From: JBFKMV01 sp041629655
GTDB lineage: Bacteria > Acidobacteriota > Polarisedimenticolia > Polarisedimenticolales > Polarisedimenticolaceae
DNA: 17,719 bases
Direction: 5' to 3'
Assembly (NCBI GenBank): GCA_041629655.1
Contig: JBFKMV010000105.1
Location: 1 to 17,719, forward strand
The notes under the pieces: generated by a model
Databases searched by the model: none
Told to the model about the DNA's origin: nothing
What the model saw: the letters and a program-made list of their open reading frames with translations, nothing else
Translations under genes and position numbers: made by a program
Shown here: in pieces, positions 1-7,139 of the stretch
Layout: the number at the start of each line of letters is the position of its first letter
How positions within the stretch are numbered: position 1 is the first letter of the stretch

Positions 1-323
1 ACCCGTTCCGGCGCGCGCAGGGCCATGCGCAGGGCGGTCATGCCCCCCATCGACAGGCCGACCAGCGCCGCCCGCTCGACCCGCTCGGCGTCGAGGACGG
101 CCAGCCAGTCGTCGACCAGGTCGCGGAGTCGGAACGGGGTTGTGGCCGTGGACTCGCCGTGCCCGCGAGACTCGACGTTCAGGACACGGTAGCGGTCGGC
201 CAGTCTCGGGACGACCTCGTTCCACATCCAGCGGCCGCAGAGCAGGCTGTGGCCGAGGATCAACGCGGGTCCCCGTCCAGCGGCGTCCCAGGCGATCGTG
301 GCGCCGTCTCGCTGGAGATTCAA
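1..323 (-). CDS. alpha/beta hydrolase fold protein (partial, N-terminal part)
   Basis: The gene runs off the left edge, so only about 107 N-terminal residues are visible. The reverse strand reads continuously from a TTG at 323-321, preceded by GGAGGT four to five bases upstream; no better in-frame start was seen. Visible family features are the early GHS oxyanion-region motif (residues 24-26), an ESRGHGES segment (51-58) typical of the strand 4 region, and the nucleophile elbow GLSMGG (89-94) with Ser91 as the predicted nucleophile. The catalytic Asp and His would lie outside the window. The pattern resembles small esterases, lactonases and haloperoxidase-type hydrolases, but the substrate cannot be read from this fragment. 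It is divergent from the FG-GAP gene, with 92 nt between the two starts. Confidence 0.85.
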   Translation of the reverse strand, partial: MNLQRDGATIAWDAAGRGPALILGHSLLCGRWMWNEVVPRLADRYRVLNVESRGHGESTATTPFRLRDLVDDWLAVLDAERVERAALVGLSMGGMTALRMALRAPER

Positions 324-415
324 GACACCTCCGGCCGGAATCCGCTCTCGCTGCGGGCAAGTCGAGCGTAGAATACAACCATCCGGTGTGATGCCGGTAT
401 CGAGGTGCCCGGGCG
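324..415. promoter_or_regulatory. divergent intergenic region with candidate -10 and ribosome binding site
   Basis: This short region must hold promoters for both the hydrolase and the large plus-strand gene. A TAGAAT hexamer at 369-374 matches the sigma70 -10 consensus at five of six positions on the plus strand, but there is no convincing -35 about 17 nt upstream. GAGGTG at 402-407 lies eight bases before the TTG at 416 and is the likely ribosome binding site of the large gene. An in-frame TGA at 389-391 rules out starts further upstream. Confidence 0.35.
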
Positions 416-3400
416 TTGCGAATCCACAGCTCAAGCCCGCGACGCGCCGCACTGCGTGTCGCCGGTGCGCTGCTGATCGCGATCTTCGCTCTCGGCGCGG
501 GGCCCTCCCGCGGCGACGACCCGAGCGCACCGGTCCCGGTGAAGCGACGAGGCTCGGAGACGGCGGTCTCCTCACCGCTCGACGATGTGGTCCGCCGGGA
601 GGATCCGGCGCGCGACGGTTGGGAGACCGAGGTGCTCAACCAGGCTGCGGGCGGCCGGTTGCGCCAGTTGCGCGAGCTGATCGAGGACCCCGAGAACATC
701 GCGCCCGACACCGTGTCGGGCCTCGTCGCGGAGGGATTCACCTGCGGCCGCTTACGCCCCGACGGTCTCCGGACGGTCTTCGACGACGGGCGCCTGTCGG
801 TACGGCGGGCCGCTCCGGCGGCCGGCGAGACGGCGTCCTCGAAGCCGGGTGCGCGCGGCCTGGTCTCCGCGTTGCGCGCCCTGACGGGCGGGTTCGGTGG
901 CGACGACGCGATCCACGCCGAGTTCGAGATCTTCCGTGTCGAACCTGCCGACGGTTTCTTCACCACGCACGCGTTCTACAAGGCGGGACGCCGCAGCGCC
1001 GCCCGCGCCGTGCAGCAGCACGCGATCTGGATCGCCCGCTGGACCTATCCCGAGCCGCCGGACGCCGGGCCGCGCCTGCTGCGGCTCGAGGTCGAGCACT
1101 ACGAGGAGGTCGCGACGCGCGCCGGCACCGCCGCGCTGTACGAGGACTGCACGCGTTCGGCGCTCGGGGCCGATCCGACTTACGTCCCGCAGGTGCTGCC
1201 CGGCATCGACCACTGGCGCGCGCGCATCCCGCGCACGGCGGACATGTCGTTCACCGGACATCACGGGCTCGCGCTGGGCGACGTCAACGGCGACGGCCTG
1301 GAGGACCTCTACGTCTGCGACGCGGGTGGCCTGCCCAACCGGCTCTACGTGCAGAACCCCGACGGCACGGTGAGCGACACCTCCGCCGCGGCCGGCGTGG
1401 ACTGGCTCGCCGATTCGGCGGCGGCGCTGCTGGTCGACCTGGACGGCGACGGCGATCCCGACCTGGTCGTGGCGTCGGAACCGAGGTTGCGGATCGCGGA
1501 GAACGACGGGACCGGTCGCTTCCGGGTCCGCACCGAAACGCACTTCGTGTCCAGCCCGGCGTCGCTCTCCGCCGCCGACTACGACGGGGACGGCGACCTG
1601 GACCTCTACGCCTGCTCGTACTACGCGGACCCCGACGAAGAGCGGTCGCCCGGTCCGATCCCGTACCACGATGCCAACAACGGCGGCGCTAACGTGCTGC
1701 TGCGCAACGACGGCGGGTTCCGCTTCACCGACGCCACGGTCGAGAGTGGGCTCGACGAGAACAACCGGCGCTACAGCTTCGCCGCCGCCTGGGCGGACTA
1801 CGACGCCGACGGCGACGTGGACCTCTACGTGGCCAACGATTTCGGACGCAACAACCTCTACCGCAACGACGGCGGGAAGTTCAGCGACGTGGCCCGGGAG
1901 GCGGGGGTCGAAGACGTGGCCGCCGGGATGTCGGTGAGCTGGGGCGACTACGACCGCGACGGCCGCCTCGATCTCTACGTGGGCAACATGTTCTCCAACG
2001 CCGGCAACCGCGTGACTTACCAGCGCCGTTTCCACGCCGACGGGTCGCAGCGCACGGTGGCCGACCTGCAACGCATGGCGCGGGGCAACACGCTGTTCGC
2101 CAACGCCGGCGACGGCACGTTCCGGGACGTCAGCGAGCAGGCCGCGGTGACCACGGGCCGCTGGGCCTGGAGCTCGGAGTTTCTCGACGTCAACAACGAC
2201 GGCTGGCTCGACCTGGTCGTGGCCAACGGCTACGTGACCACCGAGGACACCGGGGACCTCTGAAGCTTCTTCTGGCGACAGGTCGTGTCGCACTCGCCCG
2301 AAAGCGCGGAAGGTCCGCAGGAGGACTACGTCGCCGGCTGGCGGGCCACGATGCGCCTGCTGGCCCAGGGTCGCTCGTGGAGCGGACGCGAGCGGAACTG
2401 CGTGTTCCTGAATTGCGGCGACGGGCCGTTCGCCGACGTGTCGGTCCCCAGCGGCCTGGATTTCGCCGACGACGGCCGCGCCCTGGCCGTGGCGGACTGG
2501 GATCACGACGGCGATCTCGACCTGTGGCTGAGGAACCGCACCGGCCCGCGCCTGCGTTTGATGCTCAACCGCGCCGGTGCCGGGGCGAACGCCGCGTTCG
2601 TGGCGTTGCGGCTTCGCGGCACGACGGCCAACCGCGACGGCGTCGGCGCCACGGTCGAGGTCGAGCCGGCGCGGCCGGCGGCGGGGCGGCTGGTGCGCGT
2701 CGTCACGGCCGGGGCCGGATTCCTGTCGCAGTCCAGCCCGTGGCTGCACTTCGGGCTCGGAGCGGAGCCGGCGATCCGCAACGTGTCGGTGCGCTGGCCG
2801 GGCGGCGAGACCGAATCGTTCACCGGCGTGAGCGCCGGACGGCACTGGATCCTCGAGCAGGGCCGCGGTGCGGCCGTCGAGTGGACTCCGCCGCAACGCT
2901 CGCTGGCCCTGGCCCCCTCACCGCAGCCCGCGGCGGCGACCGACGGGACCGCGCGCACGCTGCTGGCCGGGCGCGTGCCGCTGCCCCGGCTGCCGTACCG
3001 CGATTTCGACGACGAGACCGAGCGGCGGATCGGCGCCGACGGGCCGCCGCGGCTGCTCCAGCTCTGGGCGAGCTGGTGCGCGCCGTGCGTGGCCGAGCTG
3101 CGCGACCTGACCGCGCGCGTCGAGGCGTTGCGCGGCGCCGGACTGGAGCTGCTCGCGCTGAGCGTCGACGGGCTGGGGGAAGACGACGCCACCGGCCCGC
3201 AGGACGCGCGACGGCTGCTGGACCAGCTCGGCTTTCCCTTCCCCGCGGGACGCGCCACGGACGACCTGCTGGACGAGCTGGACCGCGTCCAACGCTTGCT
3301 GTTCGACCTGGAGCCCGGCTTCGCCGTGCCGGTCAGCTTCCTGCTCGACCGGCAGGGACGGCTGGCCGCGATCTACCGCGGCCGGCTGGACCCGGACGTG

Positions 3401-4354
3401 CTGCTGCGCGACGTGGCGCTGCTCGAGGCGCCCGCCGGGGAGTGGCGGGCGGCCGCGCTGCCGTTCCCCGGCCGGTTCGACGGACCGGCCGGACCCGACC
3501 CGCTCTGGGCGCCGGAGTGGACGCAGGCCTACGTCCGGGAGCACCTCCAGGCCGCGATCGCGGTGAAATCGGCGGGCGAGCCCGAACGCGCGCTGAAACA
3601 CTACCTGCGCGCCCTCGAGATCGACCCCGACCACCCCACCGCCAACCTGCTCGTCGGCGACACGCTGCAGTCCCGGGGCGCGTTCGAGCAGGCGATCGAG
3701 CACTATCGCCGGGCCCTGCGCACGCAGCCGGACTTCGTCGACGCCCACGTCAACCTGGGCGTGGCGCTGTTCGCGCTCGACCGCCTCGAAGCGGCGGTCG
3801 TGCACTACGCCGAGGCGCTGCGCCTCGAGCCCGATCTCGCCGAGGCCCACCTCAACATGGCCAACGCGCTGTTCGCGGGCGGACGGCTGGACGACGCGGT
3901 GCGGCACTACCGCGAGGCCCTGCGCGGCAGCCCCGACGACCCCCGCGCGCACGCCAACCTGGCCCTGGCGCTGAGCGCCCAGCGCCGCCCGGACGAGGCG
4001 CTCGTGCACTACCGGCGCGCCGTCGACTTGCGGCCCGACCACGCCGCTTCGCTGCTCGGCCTGGCCTGGATCCTGGCCACGCACCCCGGCGCGGAGACCC
4101 GCGATCCCGCCGTGGCGCTGCAGCTGGCCGAGCGCGCGGCGACCCTGGTCGGCGGTGAGAGCCCCCGGGTGCTGGACACGCTCGCCGCGGCGCTGGCCGC
4201 CGCCGGCAGCTTCGACCGCGCCGCGGACGCCGCCCGGCGCGCCGCCGACCTCGCGGCGGCGGGGGGTGCCGAAGCGCTCGCCCGGAGCATCCGCGCGCGT
4301 CTGGCGCTCTATCTCCGCGGCGAACCGTACCGCGAGGGCGGGCCGGGCGACTGA
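416..4354 (+). CDS. candidate selenoprotein: exported FG-GAP/VCBS, ASPIC-UnbV, TlpA-like thioredoxin and TPR protein with in-frame UGA at codon 616
   Basis: One reading frame runs from TTG 416 to the TGA at 4352-4354 (1312 residues) if the TGA at 2261-2263 is decoded. Seen: a signal peptide (about 1-33); an unassigned N-terminal domain (about 55-275); FG-GAP/VCBS repeats with Ca-binding-like loops such as DVNGDGLED (289-297), DLDGDGDPD (341-349), DYDGDGDLD (388-396), DYDADGDVD (461-469), DYDRDGRLD (511-519) and DVNNDGWLD (591-599). Codon 616 (TGA) is followed directly by SFFWRQVV, then a further repeat DWDHDGDLD (694-702), an ASPIC/UnbV domain (about 723-818), a TlpA-like domain with WCAPC (887-891) and cis-Pro near 972, and TPRs from about 1030. 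The downstream half has no ribosome binding site of its own. Known of these families: CRTAC1-like propellers are secreted, and TlpA domains act in periplasmic thiol redox. Inference: Sec616 has a redox or structural role. Alternatives are a nonsense mutation, a sequencing error, or two separate genes; the hairpin after the TGA argues against these. Confidence 0.75.
2261..2263 (+). other. in-frame TGA, candidate selenocysteine codon
   Basis: The TGA sits between ...NGYVTTEDTGDL and SFFWRQVVSHSP, within the last part of an FG-GAP repeat, with the same frame open for 615 codons before it and 696 after it. No frameshift is needed to join the halves. The only near start downstream is GTG 2285, which lacks a Shine-Dalgarno sequence and would begin in the middle of a domain. 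A single base change from TGC or TGT (Cys) would also give TGA, so a nonsense mutation or base-call error remains possible. Confidence 0.7.
2275..2291 (+). promoter_or_regulatory. candidate bacterial SECIS hairpin
   Basis: GCGACA (2275-2280) and TGTCGC (2286-2291) form a perfect six-base-pair stem closing the five-base loop GGTCG (2281-2285). The loop starts 17 nt after the TGA. Established knowledge: the Escherichia coli fdhF SECIS has a short apical stem and a loop containing GGUC about 18 nt after its UGA, and SelB needs the loop G and U. Spacing and loop sequence therefore match closely. A weaker lower stem is possible between GCTTC (2265-2269) and GAAAGC (2300-2305), with one bulged A. 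It lies inside the coding sequence, as bacterial SECIS elements do. Confidence 0.7.
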
Positions 4355-4375
4355 GCCGCGGCCGCGCTCAGTCGC
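4347..4375. terminator. bidirectional hairpin between convergent genes
   Basis: GCGACTGAGC (4347-4356) pairs perfectly with GCTCAGTCGC (4366-4375) around the nine-base loop CGCGGCCGC. The two arms contain the stop codon of the large plus-strand gene (4352-4354) and that of the DUF2237 gene (4368-4370, minus). No T-run follows on either strand, so it is not a classic intrinsic terminator. A shared bidirectional stop or 3-prime-end stabiliser is the most plausible role. Confidence 0.55.
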
Positions 4376-4742
4376 GCAGGGCGTGTCGCTGCAGGTCGTC
4401 GAGCGAGACGATGTCCAGCGCGTTGACGTGGGTCGCCTCGAGCACCACCGGCGGCGCCACGCCGGCCGCGAGCGCTTCCTTCCAGCGCCCGGCGCAGACG
4501 CACCAGCGGTCGCCCGGCTTCAGCCCCGGAAACCCCATCGCGGGGTTCGGCGTCGACAGGTCGTTGCCCTGCTCCCGGGAGAACGCCAGGAACTCCTCGG
4601 TCACCTGCGCGCAGACCACGTGCAGCTCGAAGTCCCCGACGCCCGTGTCGCAGCAGCCGTTGCGATAGAACCCGGTCATCGGATCCCGCGAGCAGGACTC
4701 GAGCGTTCCGCCGAGGACGTTCAGGGACGGGAGCCGGGACAC
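4368..4742 (-). CDS. DUF2237 family protein
   Basis: This 124-residue protein matches the DUF2237 pattern along its whole length: NVLGGTLESCS near the N-terminus, then MTGFYRNGCCDTG, a VCAQVTEEFL segment, GNDLSTPNP, FPGLKPGDRWCVCAGRWKEA and a C-terminal TH.NAL motif. It is rich in conserved Cys (CS, GCCDTG, VCA, WCVCA), suggesting a metal or thiol role, but the biochemical function is not known to me. The start is GTG 4742, with GAGGAG at 4757-4752 on the reverse strand, nine bases upstream. That ribosome binding site overlaps the stop of the preceding outer-membrane gene, so the two are probably cotranscribed. Length is normal for the family. Confidence 0.92.
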   Translation of the reverse strand: MSRLPSLNVLGGTLESCSRDPMTGFYRNGCCDTGVGDFELHVVCAQVTEEFLAFSREQGNDLSTPNPAMGFPGLKPGDRWCVCAGRWKEALAAGVAPPVVLEATHVNALDIVSLDDLQRHALRD

Positions 4743-4755
4743 GACCGCGTGCTCC

Positions 4756-5415
4756 TCAGAACCGGATCGCGAGCCCGAACGAGATCACGGGCCACCACTC
4801 GAGGTCCTCGATGTCCTGCTCGATCTCGCGCTCCTCCTGGTCCAGGTCGCCCTGGGCGACGAACGGCGAGTCCGACTCGAGGTGGACGCGCGGGGAGCCC
4901 TGCTCGAGCAGGCCGAAGTCGAACAGGAAACCGACCCGCTTGCCCCGCGCCACGTTGCCCCAGCCGATGCCGAAGTAGGGACCGCCGGAGTCGAAGTCCA
5001 CCAGCCCGGACAGCGTGCCCGCCTGGGCCGGCGTGTAGACCGTGCCCCCGATCTCGACGTCCTGGTTCGGACGCGCGACGATCTCGACCTGGTTGTCGTT
5101 GGAGAACCAACCGCCGGTCAGCCGGAACCGCCCGCCCATGGGAAAGATGTCGACGAGCAGGCCGCTTCCGCCGACCTCGAGGTCGCCCTCGTAGTCGATG
5201 CCGCCCTCCTCGAAGTCGTTCGACGCGTCGCCGTCGTAGATCCCGCCCCGCAGCGCCACGTGGCTGGTCAGCCCGAACGCCAGCTCGGCGCCGAGGCCCT
5301 GGGTCCCGGCGCGCAGACCGATGCCGACCTCCGCGGCGGGGGTGGAGCTGGGGATGGTCAGACAGGGCAGCAACAGCAGCAGCGGCAGACACAGCGGCAA
5401 GCGTCGACGGGTCAT
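4756..5415 (-). CDS. predicted outer-membrane beta-barrel protein, function unknown
   Basis: This 219-residue protein begins with MTRRR and a Leu-rich signal peptide (about 1-28, cleavage near PAA-EV). The mature part alternates polar and hydrophobic residues with many Gly and aromatic residues (for example VGIGLRAG, FGLTSHVALRGGIY, GPYFGIGWGN, RVGFLFDFGLL) and ends in SFGLAIRF. A terminal Phe of this kind is the usual recognition signal for outer-membrane beta-barrel assembly. An acidic stretch near 192-206 (LDQEEREIEQDIEDLEW) would be a loop. AAGGAGG lies seven bases before the ATG. It is followed at 13 nt by the DUF2237 gene. I do not recognise a specific family; a small pore or structural barrel is an inference. 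Confidence 0.75.
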   Translation of the reverse strand: MTRRRLPLCLPLLLLLPCLTIPSSTPAAEVGIGLRAGTQGLGAELAFGLTSHVALRGGIYDGDASNDFEEGGIDYEGDLEVGGSGLLVDIFPMGGRFRLTGGWFSNDNQVEIVARPNQDVEIGGTVYTPAQAGTLSGLVDFDSGGPYFGIGWGNVARGKRVGFLFDFGLLEQGSPRVHLESDSPFVAQGDLDQEEREIEQDIEDLEWWPVISFGLAIRF

Positions 5416-5486
5416 CGCGGGGCCTCCTTCCTCGGTGGGTCCACCTGGCTGGGGATAGGGTAGCGCGGGCCGGGGCGGGCGTCACG

Positions 5487-5499
5487 GACCGCTTCGGTC
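5487..5499 (-). terminator. small hairpin downstream of the PIN gene
   Basis: GACCG (5487-5491) and CGGTC (5495-5499) form a five-base-pair stem with a three-base loop, starting 13 nt after the PIN gene stop on the minus strand. No U-tract follows, so the call is weak. The rest of the 96-nt gap between the outer-membrane gene and the PIN gene shows only the AAGGAGG ribosome binding site (near 5424) and no convincing -10/-35 pair. Confidence 0.3.
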
Positions 5500-5511
5500 A
5501 CGAAGCCTCAT

Positions 5512-5928
5512 TCAACAGCGCTCGATGCGAAACGACAGCCTGCGGTGTCCCCGCAACACGCGGTAGCGGTCGAAGTCGCGGCGATCGAGGGTCAGCACGC
5601 GGCGCGTGCCCAGCCGCTCGGCGGCCACGACCAGCGAGGCATCGGCGAGGTCCATGGGATGGTCGTGGTATTGCTCCATCAGGACGAAGCCGCGTTCCAG
5701 ACCCTCGGCATCGAGAAACCAGGGGTGCAGTCCCCCGGCGGCGATGAACTCGCGCAGGGCCGCGGCGCCCCGGCTGCCGGAACCGAGCAGGTGGAACGCC
5801 TCGGTCAGCACCGGCACGGTGGTGTACAACGGGTCGCGCAGGCGGGCCAGCGCCCTCCGGCAACGCTCGTGCGACGGGTCCCGCGGGTCGAACAGACCCA
5901 CCAGGGGACCGGTATCGGCCAGGATCAA
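5512..5928 (-). CDS. PIN domain ribonuclease toxin (VapC-like)
   Basis: The 138-residue protein is a complete PIN domain. The acidic Mg-binding residues are visible as D5 in ILADTGPLV, E43 in LTEAFHLL, D96 in MDLADASLV and D115/D118 in LTLDRRDF. PIN toxins of this type cleave tRNA or rRNA in the cytoplasm when freed from the antitoxin. The start is taken as TTG 5928-5926, because it overlaps the antitoxin stop as TTGA and places the first catalytic Asp at residue 5, the usual position. The open frame continues upstream to 6036, but that part overlaps the antitoxin gene and is not PIN-like. Translation is probably coupled to the antitoxin. The RNA target cannot be deduced from the sequence. 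Confidence 0.9.
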   Translation of the reverse strand: MILADTGPLVGLFDPRDPSHERCRRALARLRDPLYTTVPVLTEAFHLLGSGSRGAAALREFIAAGGLHPWFLDAEGLERGFVLMEQYHDHPMDLADASLVVAAERLGTRRVLTLDRRDFDRYRVLRGHRRLSFRIERC

Positions 5929-6185
5929 CGGCGGTGCTTCCGCAGCACGGCTTCCCGGGCGCCGCGCTTGGCCTCCGCCGCAGGAGCCGCGGCGTAACCG
6001 CCGGGGCCGAGGTCGATGCGCTCGTAGACCGCCCACGGCGTGCGCTGGCCTTCGCGACGGATGCTCTCGCGCAACACCAGCAGGCCCCGCTTGAGCGCTT
6101 CGGAGATGCTCATCCCGGTTCCTTTCCGAATCTCGTGGAGCGCCTGTTCGGCCTCGTCATCGAGGCGGACGGTGCGGGACCCCAT
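5925..6185 (-). CDS. ribbon-helix-helix antitoxin partner of the PIN toxin
   Basis: The 86-residue protein starts MGSRTVRLDDEAEQALHEI and shows a short beta strand (RTVRL) followed by two helices (DEAEQALHEIRKGTG, then SISEALKRGLLVLRE), the ribbon-helix-helix arrangement of VapB/CopG-type antitoxins. The C-terminal half (about 45-86) is basic and low in predicted structure, as expected for a toxin-neutralising tail. GGAGGT lies seven bases before ATG 6185, which sets the start; a longer frame upstream to 6239 would cross the promoter and operator. It overlaps the toxin gene by four bases. Autoregulation through the palindrome just upstream is likely. Confidence 0.85.
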   Translation of the reverse strand: MGSRTVRLDDEAEQALHEIRKGTGMSISEALKRGLLVLRESIRREGQRTPWAVYERIDLGPGGYAAAPAAEAKRGAREAVLRKHRR

Positions 6186-6201
6186 GGAGCTACCTCCCCT
6201 C

Positions 6202-6239
6202 GTATTACGCAATGTAATACAGTGCCCCGGCAACGTCAA
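6202..6239 (-). promoter_or_regulatory. toxin-antitoxin promoter with palindromic operator
   Basis: GTATTAC (6202-6208) and GTAATAC (6214-6220) are perfect inverted repeats separated by GCAAT. Read on the minus strand, TTGACG (6239-6234) and TACATT (6216-6211) form a -35/-10 pair with 17-nt spacing, so the -10 lies inside the palindrome. This AT-rich patch stands out in a GC-rich window. Binding of the ribbon-helix-helix antitoxin here would block its own promoter, the usual conditional repression of such pairs. Confidence 0.7.
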
Positions 6240-6285
6240 GACGGGGATCCTCGACCGGCCGTTCGAGCTCGGCGACGGAGCCCGG

Positions 6286-7083
6286 TCAGGAGTGCAGCGC
6301 CATCGCCAGCCGTGTGTGGTGCTCCCGGGTCAGCGCGTGGTCGTGGCCGAGCAGCCGGAACAGCGCCACCGCGGCGCGGCGCGCCAGCTCGTCGCCGTAG
6401 CGCCTGTCGATCATCGCGGCCTCGACGAGCTGCTCCAGGGTCGCGGCGAGGTCGTGGGCCCGGAACGCGTCGCGCGCGGCGCTCAAACGGGCGGCGAGCC
6501 TCGCCGGGGCCGCGTCGTCGGTCCACGTCGCCAGGTCGGCCAGCGCGGTGACGTCGGTGACGGGCTCGGAGAGGTCGGCGTCGACCCGCACGTCCGCGAG
6601 CAGCTCGCGGGCGCGGGCGGGAGCGGTGCCCGCGACGGCCTGGGCCAGCCGGACCTTCGCGGCGGGAAGATCGGGGTGCTGCTCGATCAGAGCCTCCAGC
6701 TCCGGCGCGATCTCCGCGCCGCGCTGCTCCCAGCCGGCGACGATCTCGGCCAGCCGGTCGGCGCGCGGGTCCGGGAGATTCGCGTCGAGCCAGGAACGGA
6801 TCTGCTCCTCGGGCAACGCGCCGGTGAACTCCGCGACGACCTCGCCGTGGTGGAACAGCTTCACGGCCGGGATGCCCATCACTTCAAAGGCCTGGGCCAG
6901 CTCCGGCTGCTGCTCGGTGTCGACCTTGACCAGCTCCCAGCGGCCGCCGGCGTCCTCGGCCAGCCGTTCGATCACCGGGCCGAGGATGCGGCAGGGGGCG
7001 CACCACGGGGCCCAGAAGTCGACGACCACCGGTACCTGCCGGCTGCGCTCGATGACGGAAGAGCGGAAATCGACCGCGGGCAT
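6286..7083 (-). CDS. thioredoxin-domain protein with C-terminal TPR-like helices (YbbN/CnoX-like)
   Basis: The 265-residue protein has an N-terminal thioredoxin domain (about 1-110) with FWAPWCAPC (active-site Cys28 and Cys31) and the cis-Pro loop GIPAVKLF (Pro72). A helical region (about 115-265) follows that looks like degenerate TPRs. This architecture matches YbbN/CnoX, a cytoplasmic holdase and redox partner that protects proteins under oxidative stress; E. coli YbbN lacks the second Cys, whereas here the CxxC is intact. No signal peptide is seen. The start is ATG 7083; an in-frame GTG eight codons upstream (7107) is possible, as neither has a strong ribosome binding site. It is last in a same-strand series, 56 nt after the monooxygenase gene. 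Confidence 0.87.
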   Translation of the reverse strand: MPAVDFRSSVIERSRQVPVVVDFWAPWCAPCRILGPVIERLAEDAGGRWELVKVDTEQQPELAQAFEVMGIPAVKLFHHGEVVAEFTGALPEEQIRSWLDANLPDPRADRLAEIVAGWEQRGAEIAPELEALIEQHPDLPAAKVRLAQAVAGTAPARARELLADVRVDADLSEPVTDVTALADLATWTDDAAPARLAARLSAARDAFRAHDLAATLEQLVEAAMIDRRYGDELARRAAVALFRLLGHDHALTREHHTRLAMALHS

Positions 7084-7139
7084 GACAGGGGCAGGATCCC
7101 ACACGCCCCGGAGGCCGCGCCACCCGCTCGCGGAGCGGT

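Noticed and set aside
752..2896. Long open frame on the minus strand opposite the FG-GAP gene (714 codons)
   Set aside because: It is a shadow of the GC-rich plus-strand gene: no recognisable domain, and repeated Val/Ala/Arg composition mirroring the Asp-rich repeats.
2285..4354. Independent second gene starting at GTG 2285 (ASPIC-UnbV/TlpA/TPR protein)
   Set aside because: There is no Shine-Dalgarno sequence, the start falls in the middle of a conserved segment, and the frame is identical to the upstream gene. Readthrough of the TGA explains it better.
6253..6287. GACCGG ... CCGGTC inverted repeat near the end of the thioredoxin-TPR gene
   Set aside because: The loop would be 23 nt and the stem only six base pairs, which is expected by chance at this GC content.
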